NCBI RefSeq assembly: GCF_000970085.1
Contig: NZ_CP009506.1
Coordinates: forward strand, 1,116,001-1,180,000
Origin: Methanosarcina siciliae T4/M
GTDB taxonomy: Archaea; Halobacteriota; Methanosarcinia; Methanosarcinales; Methanosarcinaceae
Length of the DNA stretch: 64,000 bases
Reading direction: 5' to 3'
Below are positions 1 through 9,140 of this stretch, piece by piece (position 1 is the first letter of the stretch; each line of letters starts with the position of its first letter). The notes under the pieces are model-generated. The model was not told where the DNA came from. It made no database searches and saw only the letters and a program-made list of their open reading frames with translations. Position numbers and translations under genes: made by a program.

Positions 1-907
1 GCTTCTGATCGGAAACCCGGGAGAAATGGTATCAACCGAACCCCTCGAAGGATATCTTCCCCCGACCCTCCCTATAGTTGTGGGAGGAACTGCCGGAATC
101 TCGATTTACCTGTACTTCTCGTCTATTCCATATAAGAAAATAAGAGACCGGATAAAACAGATGGAGCTGGAATTTGCAGATTCCCTCTTTGTGCTAGGAA
201 GAAGGATTTCGGAAGGAAAAGCCCCGGAAGAAGCCTTTGCCCACACCTCCAGAACCATGGAAGGCTCAAAAATCGGGGAAGCCTTTGAGGAAATTTCCAT
301 GAACCTGTTCAGCATGAGGACAAATCTCAGGGATGCGATCTTTGACGAAGAGTTCGGAGCTTTCAGACACATATATTCCGAGAGGATAAGAAACACAATG
401 CTCCTCTTTACGGAAAGTGTCCATAAAAACCACGAAGCTGCAGGAGCTTCGATAATCAAGCTTGCCGACCACTTAAAAGAACTCAGTGCCGTAGAAGAGC
501 GGATCAGGCGTTCCCTCTATGACGTCACCTCGACAATGCGTTCGACTGCTGCAATTTTTGCCCCCCTTATTGCCGGAATTACCCTTGCCCTTTCCGAAGT
601 TATTACAAAAATCCTGAACCAGGTGGCAGAAAGGGTCAGTAGGGTACCCGCAGACCTTTCCGGAATGCCCGTAGAAATCAATCCTGAAAGTTTTTCCCAA
701 TCCATTCCTCCGGACCAGTTTATGCTTGCTATAGGGGCTTACGTTGTCATAATCAGTGCAATCCTTACCCGCTTTGCAGGAGCTATAGAATACGGAGGGG
801 ATAGGGCACAGCTGAAATACGACCTCGCCTGCATGCTCCCGATTACAGTGCTTATCTTTGCGGTCTCGGCTGCTGCTTCGAGGGTTGTTTTCAGTGGGAT
901 GGTGTGA
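1..907 (+). repeat. Long direct repeat, left copy (TadC-like gene)
   Basis: Left member of a direct repeat of about 900 bp. Its partner is 5915-6821 (offset 5914). Most codons are identical and the differences are mostly third-position changes. Similarity continues leftward out of the window, because the right copy extends back to about 5500. The two copies enclose about 4.6 kb holding mntA/hepT and the HD-domain gene. Confidence 0.9.
2..907 (+). CDS. GspF/TadC-like secretion platform protein, 5' partial
   Basis: Membrane platform protein of an archaeal type IV pilus or type II secretion-like machine (GspF/TadC/ArlJ family). The 5' end lies left of the window. The frame is open from base 2, and its first residues (LLIGNPGEM) match an internal part of the second copy at 5490-6830, so the ATG at 26 is an internal Met. 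A hydrophobic segment follows PPTLPIVVGG, then a charged helical cytoplasmic region, then three hydrophobic segments (around AAIFAPLIAGITLA, MLAIGAYVVIISAIL and LPITVLIFAVSA), the usual layout of a T2SSF half. In the family this protein couples the assembly ATPase to the pilin. Neither partner is visible here. The C-terminus GMV-stop looks intact, unlike the second copy. Confidence 0.8.
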   Translation, partial: LLIGNPGEMVSTEPLEGYLPPTLPIVVGGTAGISIYLYFSSIPYKKIRDRIKQMELEFADSLFVLGRRISEGKAPEEAFAHTSRTMEGSKIGEAFEEISMNLFSMRTNLRDAIFDEEFGAFRHIYSERIRNTMLLFTESVHKNHEAAGASIIKLADHLKELSAVEERIRRSLYDVTSTMRSTAAIFAPLIAGITLALSEVITKILNQVAERVSRVPADLSGMPVEINPESFSQSIPPDQFMLAIGAYVVIISAILTRFAGAIEYGGDRAQLKYDLACMLPITVLIFAVSAAASRVVFSGMV

Positions 908-1077
908 GGTTGAATATGAGCTGAAAAAATAAAGGAGAGACGACACCACAGCCATAGCGGGAAATATCCTCTACCGGCTCGGAATTATGATTATTGGAAT
1001 TACAGACTGAGACTGCGATAACGTTACCTGCAAGACAAAAATCTTTCCCGCATTCAAATGACCTCGGGAGCAAAAGA

Positions 1078-1428
1078 TTAATTGTTTCCATTAAGATCCT
1101 GGATAATTTCCATGACTATTTTTTTGAGAACAGGAACATCCTCCTTTATGGTATCCCAGACAGCATTGATGTCCACACCGAAATAATCGTGGATCAATTT
1201 ATCTCTCATACCTGCTATTCCTCTCCAGTGGACCTGTGGATATTTATCTCTCAGAGACTTTGATAATTTTTTAGTAGCCTCGCCGATTATCTGGATTTGC
1301 CTGATAGTCGCATCCTGAAAAAGGCTATTTGATAGGAACTCTTCTTCGGTAAGATCTTCTGTATATTTTTCAATCAAGGAGACTGACTGGAGGATGTGGC
1401 TGAGATATACTCTGTCGTCCTTTTTCAT
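1078..1428 (-). CDS. hepT: HepT-like HEPN ribonuclease toxin
   Basis: HEPN-domain toxin (DUF86/HepT family), 116 residues, the normal length. The RNase signature Rx4HxY is present as R75-DKLI-H80-D-Y82. In the characterised HEPN/MNT systems the toxin cuts RNA and is silenced when the partner nucleotidyltransferase adds AMP to the tyrosine of this motif. Its ATG overlaps the stop of mntA by four bases (TCAT on the plus strand at 1425-1428), so the two are translationally coupled with the antitoxin first. No disruption is visible. Function is inferred from the motif and pairing. Confidence 0.9.
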   Translation of the reverse strand: MKKDDRVYLSHILQSVSLIEKYTEDLTEEEFLSNSLFQDATIRQIQIIGEATKKLSKSLRDKYPQVHWRGIAGMRDKLIHDYFGVDINAVWDTIKEDVPVLKKIVMEIIQDLNGNN

Positions 1429-1721
1429 TCAGAGATCACTCTGGCTTCTTTTTTAATTCCATCAATCAGGTAAGGACTTATCGACTTCTCAGTAAGCAGG
1501 TCGACTTTTATGCCCAGGGAGTCAGAAAGCTCCAGTTCTATATTCACCAGAGTGAGCAGGCTTTTCCTTTCGGCAAACTCAACCAGGACATCAATGTCGC
1601 TTTCCGGTTTTTCGTCACCCCTAACGTAAGATCCAAAAACAGATACTTTAGTTGCCCCATATTTTTTCAGAAAGGAAGAAATTTTGCGAAACAAATCTTC
1701 CCTTTCTTCCACAGTGTGCAT
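1425..1721 (-). CDS. mntA: MntA-like minimal nucleotidyltransferase antitoxin
   Basis: Minimal nucleotidyltransferase (MNT, pol-beta fold), 98 residues from the ATG at 1721. A TTG eight codons upstream (1745) is the alternative start; neither has a clear Shine-Dalgarno. The catalytic GSx10DxD motif is complete (G30, S31, D42, D44) and D74 in KVDLL is the likely third acid. In characterised pairs MntA AMPylates HepT to neutralise it. It is the first gene of a two-gene operon with hepT. Such pairs are common in archaeal accessory regions and several act in phage defence or plasmid maintenance. Confidence 0.88.
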   Translation of the reverse strand: MHTVEEREDLFRKISSFLKKYGATKVSVFGSYVRGDEKPESDIDVLVEFAERKSLLTLVNIELELSDSLGIKVDLLTEKSISPYLIDGIKKEARVISE

Positions 1722-2677
1722 GTTGATATATCTCGTTTTTTTCAATTTAAATCTATCCCGGCAGAGTTGCGGCTCTGCAGTACGCCGTCCGTTTCACTCG
1801 CTGTCGCTCGCTCAAGCAGACTATTTATGGGTTAAGAAGTGGACTGAGCTCAAGCGGATTACTTGATGCTTAGAGTCTGGAACTTTGATCAAGAGGAATA
1901 ATTAGATTTCTCTTACCCGCGCAACGCCATTCACTGAACCAAAACATTCTCATTCGACGCAGGAGAGTGGCGGTCTTTCCCGCGAAGTAGAGAGCTCATC
2001 TGAGACCAGTCAACAATCCACTGACCAATTGCCCTAGTTCCACATCAATCCTGTCGAATTCGACGGGGTTAGATGCAGGTCGGCTTGAACAGTTACCCGG
2101 ATCCGAAACTGGTGGATAGAAAATACCAGGACTAATAGAATATACCTCCAAATGACAGTGGAATCTGCAGGAGTCTCGAAAGCTATATGTTCCTTATACT
2201 TGCCTTTCAAAGATGTGTGGTTTTACGTTATCTAGCGACTTTGTTTGTGTATGCCTGAGAAAAGAATAATCCTTCCGGTAATGATTTTGTTAAGATGAAA
2301 AGTATTTCTTTAACATAGTTTTAAGAGATTCTAGTTTTTCGTACCTATACCTCTATTTGTTCTGAACTAACAAATGATCAGACATATATCTTGTAAGGTC
2401 ACAAAAAAATCTGTACTCAAAATATCGTATACGAGTGACCTTGTGAACAAATAAATGTATTGATCAGTGATGATTTTATTATATTGTTATATGTATTAAC
2501 TGGCGTTTTGAAATTAAATTAAGTTCTACATTTATAAACTTATCGCGAATAAAAAAGTATGCAGAAAATATGGATTACTTTAAGTACGGCGGTGAAAAAT
2601 GGAGTTGGTTGCATAGATTAGTAATTCAAGGATTCATCGTATGTTTTTTCTTGTGATTCAAAAAATTAGTGTCTTTA
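1722..2677. other. Intergenic, 950 bp, with gene relics
   Basis: No intact gene is seen. The first 350 bp has mixed composition and holds a KilA-N gene relic near 2023-2100. From about 2280 it becomes AT-rich spacer leading to the 3' end of the HD-domain gene. The divided composition suggests debris of an older insertion. Confidence 0.5.
2023..2100 (+). pseudogene. Fragment of a KilA-N domain gene
   Basis: About 78 bp resembles the intact KilA-N gene at 15401-16255. Read in one frame it gives DQLP, a stop, then FHINPVEFDG, matching EQLNNPDFKPVEFDG of the intact protein. The DNA around GTCGAATTCGACGGG is nearly the same as at 15611-15660, and after it the match continues in another frame (GATGCAGGTCGGCTTGAACAG against the intact gene's version). 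The fragment has a stop and a frameshift and is only a relic, but it shows that a second KilA-N gene once stood in this accessory region. Confidence 0.65.
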
Positions 2678-4648
2678 TTAATCTTTAATCAACTTAGGGT
2701 CCCAAATATCAACTCCATTTAAGTATTGATTTCTCAAATTTTTATGAGGTATCTCCAGAACTATCTCTGAGAAAGTTGACCTAGATTTATCTATATAGCG
2801 TCTTATATCAAATTCTTCCATCAGTATATTACTTACATCGTATTTATTTTCACTTAAATCGTTTTCCAAAGCTTCACTAAAATTGAAAAATATATTCCCT
2901 CTTACCCTTTTTGTAGTAAAGAATACGCATTTATGTTTACCAAGGGGAATTTCTTCGTATTTAATCTTTGAATGACCATTTGTAATATTATTATCTTCTC
3001 TTTTGGCAAAATCATCCATGCTTAATTTGTATCCAAGTATATCATTAAGAGTTTCTAGATCAACAAATGAGAATTTCGTTAATGGTGACACCAAATATAC
3101 TTTATCACTCATCTTTAAGAATTCAGTCTTTATGTCAACATGCCCTTTTTCTCTTGCTGCAATGCAATAATAGTTGTTGGCAGTTTCGTTTATTTTCTGC
3201 CTATGACGAACTACATAACTAGCTGACAAGATACTTATTATCTGATAATCATCCCTTTCTAGTTTCCATTCCCTGGATAAATAATCCTCAAGAGTTTCCA
3301 ACCATTTTATTGTCTCACCACAAGCTACAGCACCATAAGGTTGTAAAGGTTTTCCGGGTAGTAAGAAACATCTTAGTGAGATTTCGGAACGTTCACTCGA
3401 AAAATTTTCTTTGCAATTCGCCATTAAATACTGAATACCAGGCAAACTGTTGGTGAAAATAAGAACTCGATTTTTCCACAATTCTTTTTTGTCTGGATTC
3501 GTCATCTCTTTACAAATCTGCCTAAATATATGATAAGTCGTTGTTCCAGAATCGATAAGAAGACAATATTTCAGGTTAGAAGAGTGATCTGACAGAAGTT
3601 CACCTATATTTGCCACAACTTTCTTTGCAAGTATTTCTTTTTCATAACGAAAATGGGTACTACGATGTCCATAAACTGACCCTTCATAAGAGATCTCAAT
3701 TTTATCTTTTATTTCAATTTCCTTCATCCATTTATTGTCTAACAGTTCTACAACTTTTGGGGGCATCGTGTCCATTAAATTATTCGTACTGTAGGTTGGA
3801 GGAGCTATTTGTATATTGAGTCCTCCAATGCTAAGCAATATCACTGCTACAGACCGAAGTGTTTCAGTGATAGGCTTAAGAATTAATAGATCTCCAATAA
3901 TTAATCCCTGTTCACTACATAAACTCGGAAACTCCATTTGTATTTTTATAATAGTTTTTTTACCTGAAGGTTTACCATATGGAGGTTCAATTCTCACACC
4001 GGTAGTATAGTGATGTTTAATCCACTCTAATTGTGACGATGGGGGCATATTAATGAGGAGATGCCTCAATTTAGATGGAGCTCTATCAGAAAAAATATCT
4101 AATTCATCTGAAATTCTGAAAAGCGCAGCCAAAAATCTGATTCTTATTGGGTCGTTACCTATTAAATGTTCTTCCTCATATGAATTGAGATCTATAAGTC
4201 TATGCCCTTCACAAATTAATTTAATACAAATCAACTCCGAAGGATTTAAACCTAACTCGGCGTGTTTTTCATATATATACTCTCCACTTCTCAGATGGTG
4301 ATTTTTTCGTATCAAATCTTCTTTTGTGATGGGTTCCATATTATTTTTAATATTTATATTTACAATATTTTGATCATCAGGCTTCTCTATTAGCATTCCA
4401 ACGTCATGAAGATATGCAGAAGCTAATAAACAAAAAATCTCTTGTTTATTAAGTTTTAGATGATTCGGGTCGATTCCTTTAACCAAATTATTAATTATAG
4501 AGATTATTCTATTAGAATGACCAATATCATGTAAAGTATAGTACTTAAAATTAGGAAGCCCTTTTGTAAATAGTTCTTCGCAATGACTCCTTATTGTTTC
4601 AAGTTTAGCTTTATGCTTCGAATTCAGTGATTTTTCAAGTTCTTCCAT
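2678..4648 (-). CDS. HD-CE-like hydrolase fused to a DeoR-type sensor fold
   Basis: 656 residues, no membrane segment or signal peptide. The N-terminal third is an HD-superfamily domain: H40 and H44 in TLHDIGHSN, the H81-D82 doublet in YLHDVGM, an EGHR motif near 147-150 and RISDELDIF at 178-186, the pattern of HD proteins often annotated HD-CE. From about residue 318 the sequence resembles the C-terminal sugar-phosphate sensor domain of DeoR regulators (ISOCOT fold): LIDSGTTTYHIF (364-375), VLIFTNSLPGI (395-405) and LLPGKPLQPYGAVACGE (429-445). No helix-turn-helix is seen, so this is not a DeoR repressor. The last 200 residues are unassigned. It stands alone between AT-rich spacers and inside the TadC repeat. 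A nucleotide-sensing hydrolase of a conflict system is a reasonable inference, not shown. Confidence 0.65.
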   Translation of the reverse strand: MEELEKSLNSKHKAKLETIRSHCEELFTKGLPNFKYYTLHDIGHSNRIISIINNLVKGIDPNHLKLNKQEIFCLLASAYLHDVGMLIEKPDDQNIVNINIKNNMEPITKEDLIRKNHHLRSGEYIYEKHAELGLNPSELICIKLICEGHRLIDLNSYEEEHLIGNDPIRIRFLAALFRISDELDIFSDRAPSKLRHLLINMPPSSQLEWIKHHYTTGVRIEPPYGKPSGKKTIIKIQMEFPSLCSEQGLIIGDLLILKPITETLRSVAVILLSIGGLNIQIAPPTYSTNNLMDTMPPKVVELLDNKWMKEIEIKDKIEISYEGSVYGHRSTHFRYEKEILAKKVVANIGELLSDHSSNLKYCLLIDSGTTTYHIFRQICKEMTNPDKKELWKNRVLIFTNSLPGIQYLMANCKENFSSERSEISLRCFLLPGKPLQPYGAVACGETIKWLETLEDYLSREWKLERDDYQIISILSASYVVRHRQKINETANNYYCIAAREKGHVDIKTEFLKMSDKVYLVSPLTKFSFVDLETLNDILGYKLSMDDFAKREDNNITNGHSKIKYEEIPLGKHKCVFFTTKRVRGNIFFNFSEALENDLSENKYDVSNILMEEFDIRRYIDKSRSTFSEIVLEIPHKNLRNQYLNGVDIWDPKLIKD

Positions 4649-5489
4649 TAAGGAAAGCCCCCTGACAGTTCTTAAATCACTAAAATGTGCAGTAAACCTA
4701 CTTTCGTAATGGTGTGATAAGAAGCTACTGTTGACCGCGCTATTGTGCGGAAATGAAGTGTAGAAATTAAGTATATGGCTTTCTCGGTAAATATTAACTC
4801 ATAATTGTTGGCTCAAAGAATTTAAAGGACATTTAAATATTTTTACACATATTTAATGATTAAAGAAGTTCAACATACAACGTATTTACTCCTACCTATA
4901 GGTTTTTAGTAAAGTGGTTTTTGGTATGATATTAACTTATCGAATTGTAATTCTTGCTCAGAAAGTAAAAATTATCTTAAAAATTACGTATTATAATTAT
5001 TTCTGGGTGATACAAATATCCAATGTAACTATCTTGGGGCTTTATCTGTAGGCGTCGATACAACAAGTGCATGGCTGGCCCTGGTTTTTACGAGACAACT
5101 GAAGAAGATAGAACTAAGTACTGTCTGGGATCTGATTTTTCTAACTGTCCTCGATTTATTGCGAGTTTGAAAATTATGACAGCAGATGGAGGTATCAAAT
5201 ACTCCAATGTGTGAAAAGATCTTTGTCTGGAATGTGCAGTTGGGCAGAAAAAAAACCTAATTCAAAAATATTTTTGCTCTATTTTTATATATTTTTTTCA
5301 ACTACTGTTAAAAATAGAAAACTTAAAATATAACAAAATAGTGACCATGCTCCTATTAAGTTTTAAAAATTAGTTTTCATAGGTAAAATTTCACTTTTTT
5401 AGAGAGAAATATGTTAAACATAAAGTGGTTTAAGCATTTACTTTACAAGTTTTAGAAAAAAATGGTTTTTACGAACCTTTGGATTTTGA
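4649..5489. other. Intergenic, 840 bp, AT-rich
   Basis: AT-rich spacer upstream of the HD gene. Nothing recognisable except a short Cys-containing reading frame at 5071-5214. The right end is the point where similarity to the TadC-like gene begins abruptly (about 5495-5503). Confidence 0.5.
5071..5214 (+). CDS. Small Cys-containing ORF, uncertain
   Basis: A 47-codon frame from ATG to TGA with the segment KYCLGSDFSNCPRFIA. A cysteine followed about eight residues later by CP and an aromatic residue is a pattern I have seen in short Cys motifs of bacterial and archaeal regulators. The local GC is higher than in the flanking spacer, which favours coding descent. No ribosome binding site is seen and the frame stays open upstream to 5029 (with more Cys residues), so it may be the tail of a decayed gene rather than a functional small protein. 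Confidence 0.25.
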   Translation: MAGPGFYETTEEDRTKYCLGSDFSNCPRFIASLKIMTADGGIKYSNV

Positions 5490-6830
5490 TATAGTTCTAC
5501 AGCCGAGCCCGACGAAGCCCAGAGGATAATCACCCTGAACCGCGCCCTCGACATCAGCCTTGAAGGAACGGAAAGCCTGATGGAGGCTTTTGCCGAAAAG
5601 CTGAAGACCCCGAGTTACATCCTCTACTCGATTTTTATCCTGATCCCCCTTGCCCTTGTCGCTCTCCTGCCAGCGGTTACGGTTGTGGGGATGAAACCCG
5701 AGATTACGGACCTCGTTCTCCTCTACGACTTTGTATTTCCCGTCCTTGCAGCAGTATATTCGGAGTACATCCTGATGCAGAGGCCTGTTGCCTTTATCCC
5801 ACGGCAGATCCCGGATTCTCACCCTGACCTTTCGGACATCGTGCAAAAAAAACGATTTGCAATAACCCTTTCAGTCCTGGCTTTCTTGCTGATAGCCCCT
5901 TCAGGATACCTCCTGCTGATGATAGGAAACCCGGGAGAAATGATATCAACCGAACCCCTCGGAGGGTATCTTCCCCCGACTCTTCCTCTTGTTGTGGGAG
6001 GAGCCGCAGGAATCTCGATTTACCTGTACTTCTCGTCTATTCCATATAAGAAAATAAGAGACCGAATAAAACAGATGGAGCTGGAATTTACAGATTCCCT
6101 CTTTGTGCTAGGAAGAAGGATTTCGGAAGGAAAAGCCCCGGAAGAAGCCTTTGCCCATACCTCCAGAACCATGGAAGGCTCAAAAATCGGGGAAGCCTTT
6201 GAGGAGATTTCCATGAACCTGTTCAGCATGAGGACAAATCTCAGGGATGCGATCTTTGACGAAGAGTTCGGAGCTTTCAGACACATATATTCCGAGAGGA
6301 TAAGAAACACAATGCTCCTCTTTACGGAAAGTGTCCATAAAAACCACGAAGCTGCAGGAGCTTCGATAATCAAGCTTGCCGATCACTTAAAAGAACTCAG
6401 TGCCGTAGAAGAGAGGATCAGGCGTTCCCTCTATGACGTCACTTCAACAATGCGTTCAACTGCTGCAATCTTTGCCCCCCTCATTGCAGGAATTACCCTT
6501 GCCCTTTCCGAAGTTATTACAAAAATCCTGAACCAGGTAGCAGAAAGGGTAAGCAGGGTCCCTGCAGACCTTTCCGGAATGCCTGTAGAAATCAGTCCCG
6601 AAAGTTTTTCGCAGTCCATTCCTCCGGACCAGTTTTCGCTTGCGATAGGGGCTTACGTTGTCATTATCAGTGCAATCCTCACCCGCTTTGCAGGAACCAT
6701 AGAATACGGAGGAGATAGGGCACAGTTAAAGTATGATCTTCGCCTATACGCTCCCAATTATAGGATCATCTTTGCGGTTTCAGCTGCTCTTCAAGGATAT
6801 CTTCAGCGAGAAGGTATGAGATTAGATTAA
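5490..6830 (+). pseudogene. 5'-truncated, frame-shifted copy of the TadC-like gene
   Basis: Second copy of the gene at 2-907. Similarity to the family starts abruptly at about 5500 (AEPDEAQRIITLNRALDISL) with a stop codon just upstream at 5487, so the N-terminal half is missing. The ATG at 5580 is internal. The body is close to the left copy, but near 6738 small indels shift the frame: the left copy reads DLACMLPITVLIFAVSAA while this one reads DLRLYAPNYRIIFAVSAAL and ends with an unrelated tail. Missing 5' end plus altered C-terminus make it a likely pseudogene. It also preserves sequence for two more membrane segments (YSIFILIPLALVALLP and ITLSVLAFLLIAPSGYLLL) that lie outside the window in the left copy. 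Confidence 0.8.
5915..6821 (+). repeat. Long direct repeat, right copy (TadC-like gene)
   Basis: Right member of the direct repeat paired with 1-907. It diverges mainly by silent changes and by a cluster of indels after about 6735. Confidence 0.9.
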
Positions 6831-7008
6831 TATTCACAAATTAACTGCTGTTTTGAAATAAATTCTAAAACTAAAAAATTGTTTCATTAAATATCGTGGC
6901 ATCTTACTCTTATTATAAAACGATGATGAAAATTGAAAATGTATTTATGAGTCCTCATCTAAACAGAAGCTGTATAAACACATTCAGCTTGTGTGGTGAG
7001 ATCCAAAA

Positions 7009-9036
7009 ATGGACACTGAAATAAAATCCATTGAAGTCCAAGAATTTGTTCGTAGATTTAAGAAACAGTTAATAGAACATAACGACGCTAAATTTTGCTT
7101 CTTTTTGGGTGCAGGATGCTCTGTTTCTTCAGGAATCCCAACAGCAAGAACACTTGTAGATAATGTATGGCTTCCAAAACTTAAAGAAATGCAAACTGGG
7201 AATCAAGAAAACTTTAGTGGTTGGTTAAAAGAAAAATTCCCAGAATATAATAAAGACAATGCAGCCCAATATTATGGAGATGTAATAGAAAAACTCTTCT
7301 TGACTCCAAAAGAAAGACAACAGGAAATAGAAAGGTTAGTTACAAATAAAGATCCTGGATTTGGATATGCGGTTTTAGCTCAGCTACTGACAGAAAAGTG
7401 TGGAAAGCACTGCAATATAGTTCTCACCACTAATTTTGATGATATGGTTGCAGATGCTATTTACCTTTATACAAACAAAAAACCTGTTGTCATACCCCAC
7501 GAGTCCCTAGTTGGCTTTTTGAAAATTAGCGATACACGCCCTTTGGTAGTAAAGTTACATGGAGATTCAAGACTTTCTCCTCGTAATACATGGAAGGAAA
7601 CAGCTGAGTTAAATGAAAACGTTAAAAAAGTAATTATAAATTTGTTTTCTGAAGCTGGTCTAATATTTATTGGATACGGGGGCAATGATAAGAGTATAAC
7701 TGATATCCTTGCAGAAGTACCTGAAGGTGAAGGCTCTTTTCCATGGGGTATTTACTGGGTGGGACGGGAAATGCCAAGTAACGAGATGGCAGAATTCCTA
7801 AAGCACAGGAATGCAATATGGGTAAATCATAGAGATTTTGATGAATTAATGCTTCTCATAAAGGAAGAATTGAAAAAAGAATTCGAATTAAAACCTCCCT
7901 CATCTGAGAGATTTGAAAATTTATTTAAAGCATATTTTGAAACTTTCCAAAAACTAAGCTTTAAAGTTCATTCGAAATCTTATTCTGGAGAAAGAGAAGT
8001 ACTCGAAATGGCTGTTGAAAAAGCATCAAAAGAATTCAAATCTTGGTGGGCATTGGAGTTAGAAGCATCTAAATTCAAAAATACAAATGTAGAAAAAGCA
8101 GAACAGATTTATCAAGAAGGTATAAATCAATTTCCAGATAGTCATGAACTTATTTGTAACTATGCAATTTTCCTGACTGACATTCGCAAAAAACATGAAA
8201 AAGCAGAAGAGATGTACAGAAAAGCCCTAGAAATTGAGCCTGAAGATGCTACATATCTTGGCAATTATGCGAATTTCCTAAAAAATATTAGAAAAAATTA
8301 TAAAAAAGCAGAAAAGTTGTATAGAAGAGCTCTTGAGATTGAACCAGATAACGCTCATAATCTTGGAAACTATGCAAATTTCCTTTGTTATATTCTTAAA
8401 GACTACAATAAAGCAGAAGAATTCTATAGAAAATCTCTAGAAATAGAGCCAGAGAATGCCATCTACCTTGGTAACTATGCACTTTTCATTAAAGATATTA
8501 GAAAAGACTATAACAGAGCAGGAGAGCTTTACATTAAAGCTCTGGAAATTGATCCAGAAAACGTTAATAACCTCGAAAACTACGCAAATTTTCTTCGTGA
8601 TGTTCTTAAAGATTATAACAAAGCAGAGGAATTTTACAGAAAAGCTCTGGAAATTGAACCCGAGAACATTAATAACCTTGGAGATTACGCAAATTTTCTG
8701 AGAATCATTCGTAAAGACTACGATAAAGCAGAAGAATTTTACAAAAAAATTCTGGAGATTGAGCCAAATCACGCTGGTAACCTTGGAAACTATGCTCTAT
8801 TCCTTTATGAAATTAAGAAAGATTTCAATAAAGCAGAAGAATTTTACAGAAAGGCTCTGGAAGTTGATCCAGAACACACTAATAACCTTGGGAATTATGC
8901 AAATTTCCTAGCGGATGTTCGCAAAGATTATGAACAAGCAGAAGAATTTTACAAAAAGGCTCTGGAAATTGATCCAGAGCACACTAATAATCTCAACAAC
9001 TATGCAGCTTTTCTGAAAGAAATTTGTAGAAATTAA
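7009..9036 (+). CDS. SIR2-domain protein with C-terminal TPR array
   Basis: 675 residues, soluble. Residues 20-290 form a SIR2-like domain: GAGCS (34-38) and SGIPTA (41-46) for NAD binding, LTTNFDD (139-145) with the usual Asn/Asp, KLHGD (182-186) with the likely catalytic His184, and GYGGND (222-227). From about 355 to the end lie about eight 35-residue TPR units of the type LGNYANFLxxIRKDYxKAEEFYRKALEIEPE. SIR2 domains of this group in prokaryotic defence proteins hydrolyse NAD+, and TPRs serve as the sensing part. NADase-type abortive infection is therefore inferred. A GGTGAG at 6995-7000 lies eight bases before the ATG and supports this start. It sits between the decayed TadC copy and a convergent surface protein gene. 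Confidence 0.8.
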   Translation: MDTEIKSIEVQEFVRRFKKQLIEHNDAKFCFFLGAGCSVSSGIPTARTLVDNVWLPKLKEMQTGNQENFSGWLKEKFPEYNKDNAAQYYGDVIEKLFLTPKERQQEIERLVTNKDPGFGYAVLAQLLTEKCGKHCNIVLTTNFDDMVADAIYLYTNKKPVVIPHESLVGFLKISDTRPLVVKLHGDSRLSPRNTWKETAELNENVKKVIINLFSEAGLIFIGYGGNDKSITDILAEVPEGEGSFPWGIYWVGREMPSNEMAEFLKHRNAIWVNHRDFDELMLLIKEELKKEFELKPPSSERFENLFKAYFETFQKLSFKVHSKSYSGEREVLEMAVEKASKEFKSWWALELEASKFKNTNVEKAEQIYQEGINQFPDSHELICNYAIFLTDIRKKHEKAEEMYRKALEIEPEDATYLGNYANFLKNIRKNYKKAEKLYRRALEIEPDNAHNLGNYANFLCYILKDYNKAEEFYRKSLEIEPENAIYLGNYALFIKDIRKDYNRAGELYIKALEIDPENVNNLENYANFLRDVLKDYNKAEEFYRKALEIEPENINNLGDYANFLRIIRKDYDKAEEFYKKILEIEPNHAGNLGNYALFLYEIKKDFNKAEEFYRKALEVDPEHTNNLGNYANFLADVRKDYEQAEEFYKKALEIDPEHTNNLNNYAAFLKEICRN

Positions 9037-9087
9037 AAAAGAAGGATGATAAGTAGGAAGCAGATGAAAAGACAAGAAAAAGAATAT

Positions 9088-9117
9088 GGGGATTAATTCC
9101 CCTTCCTGTTTTTTACA
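9088..9117. terminator. Hairpin plus T-run between convergent genes
   Basis: GGGGA-TTAAT-TCCCC (9088-9102) can form a five-base-pair stem and is followed by a T-rich stretch. It lies in the 104-bp gap between the stops of the SIR2-TPR gene and the convergent surface protein gene, a sensible terminator position. Confidence 0.45.
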
Positions 9118-9140
9118 TAAAATCAGGTATTCCACCTTTT

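Noticed and set aside
5580..6830. Intact 416-residue TadC-like gene starting at 5580
   Set aside because: The homologous frame continues upstream of the ATG and stops abruptly at 5487, and the C-terminus is frameshifted relative to the left copy.
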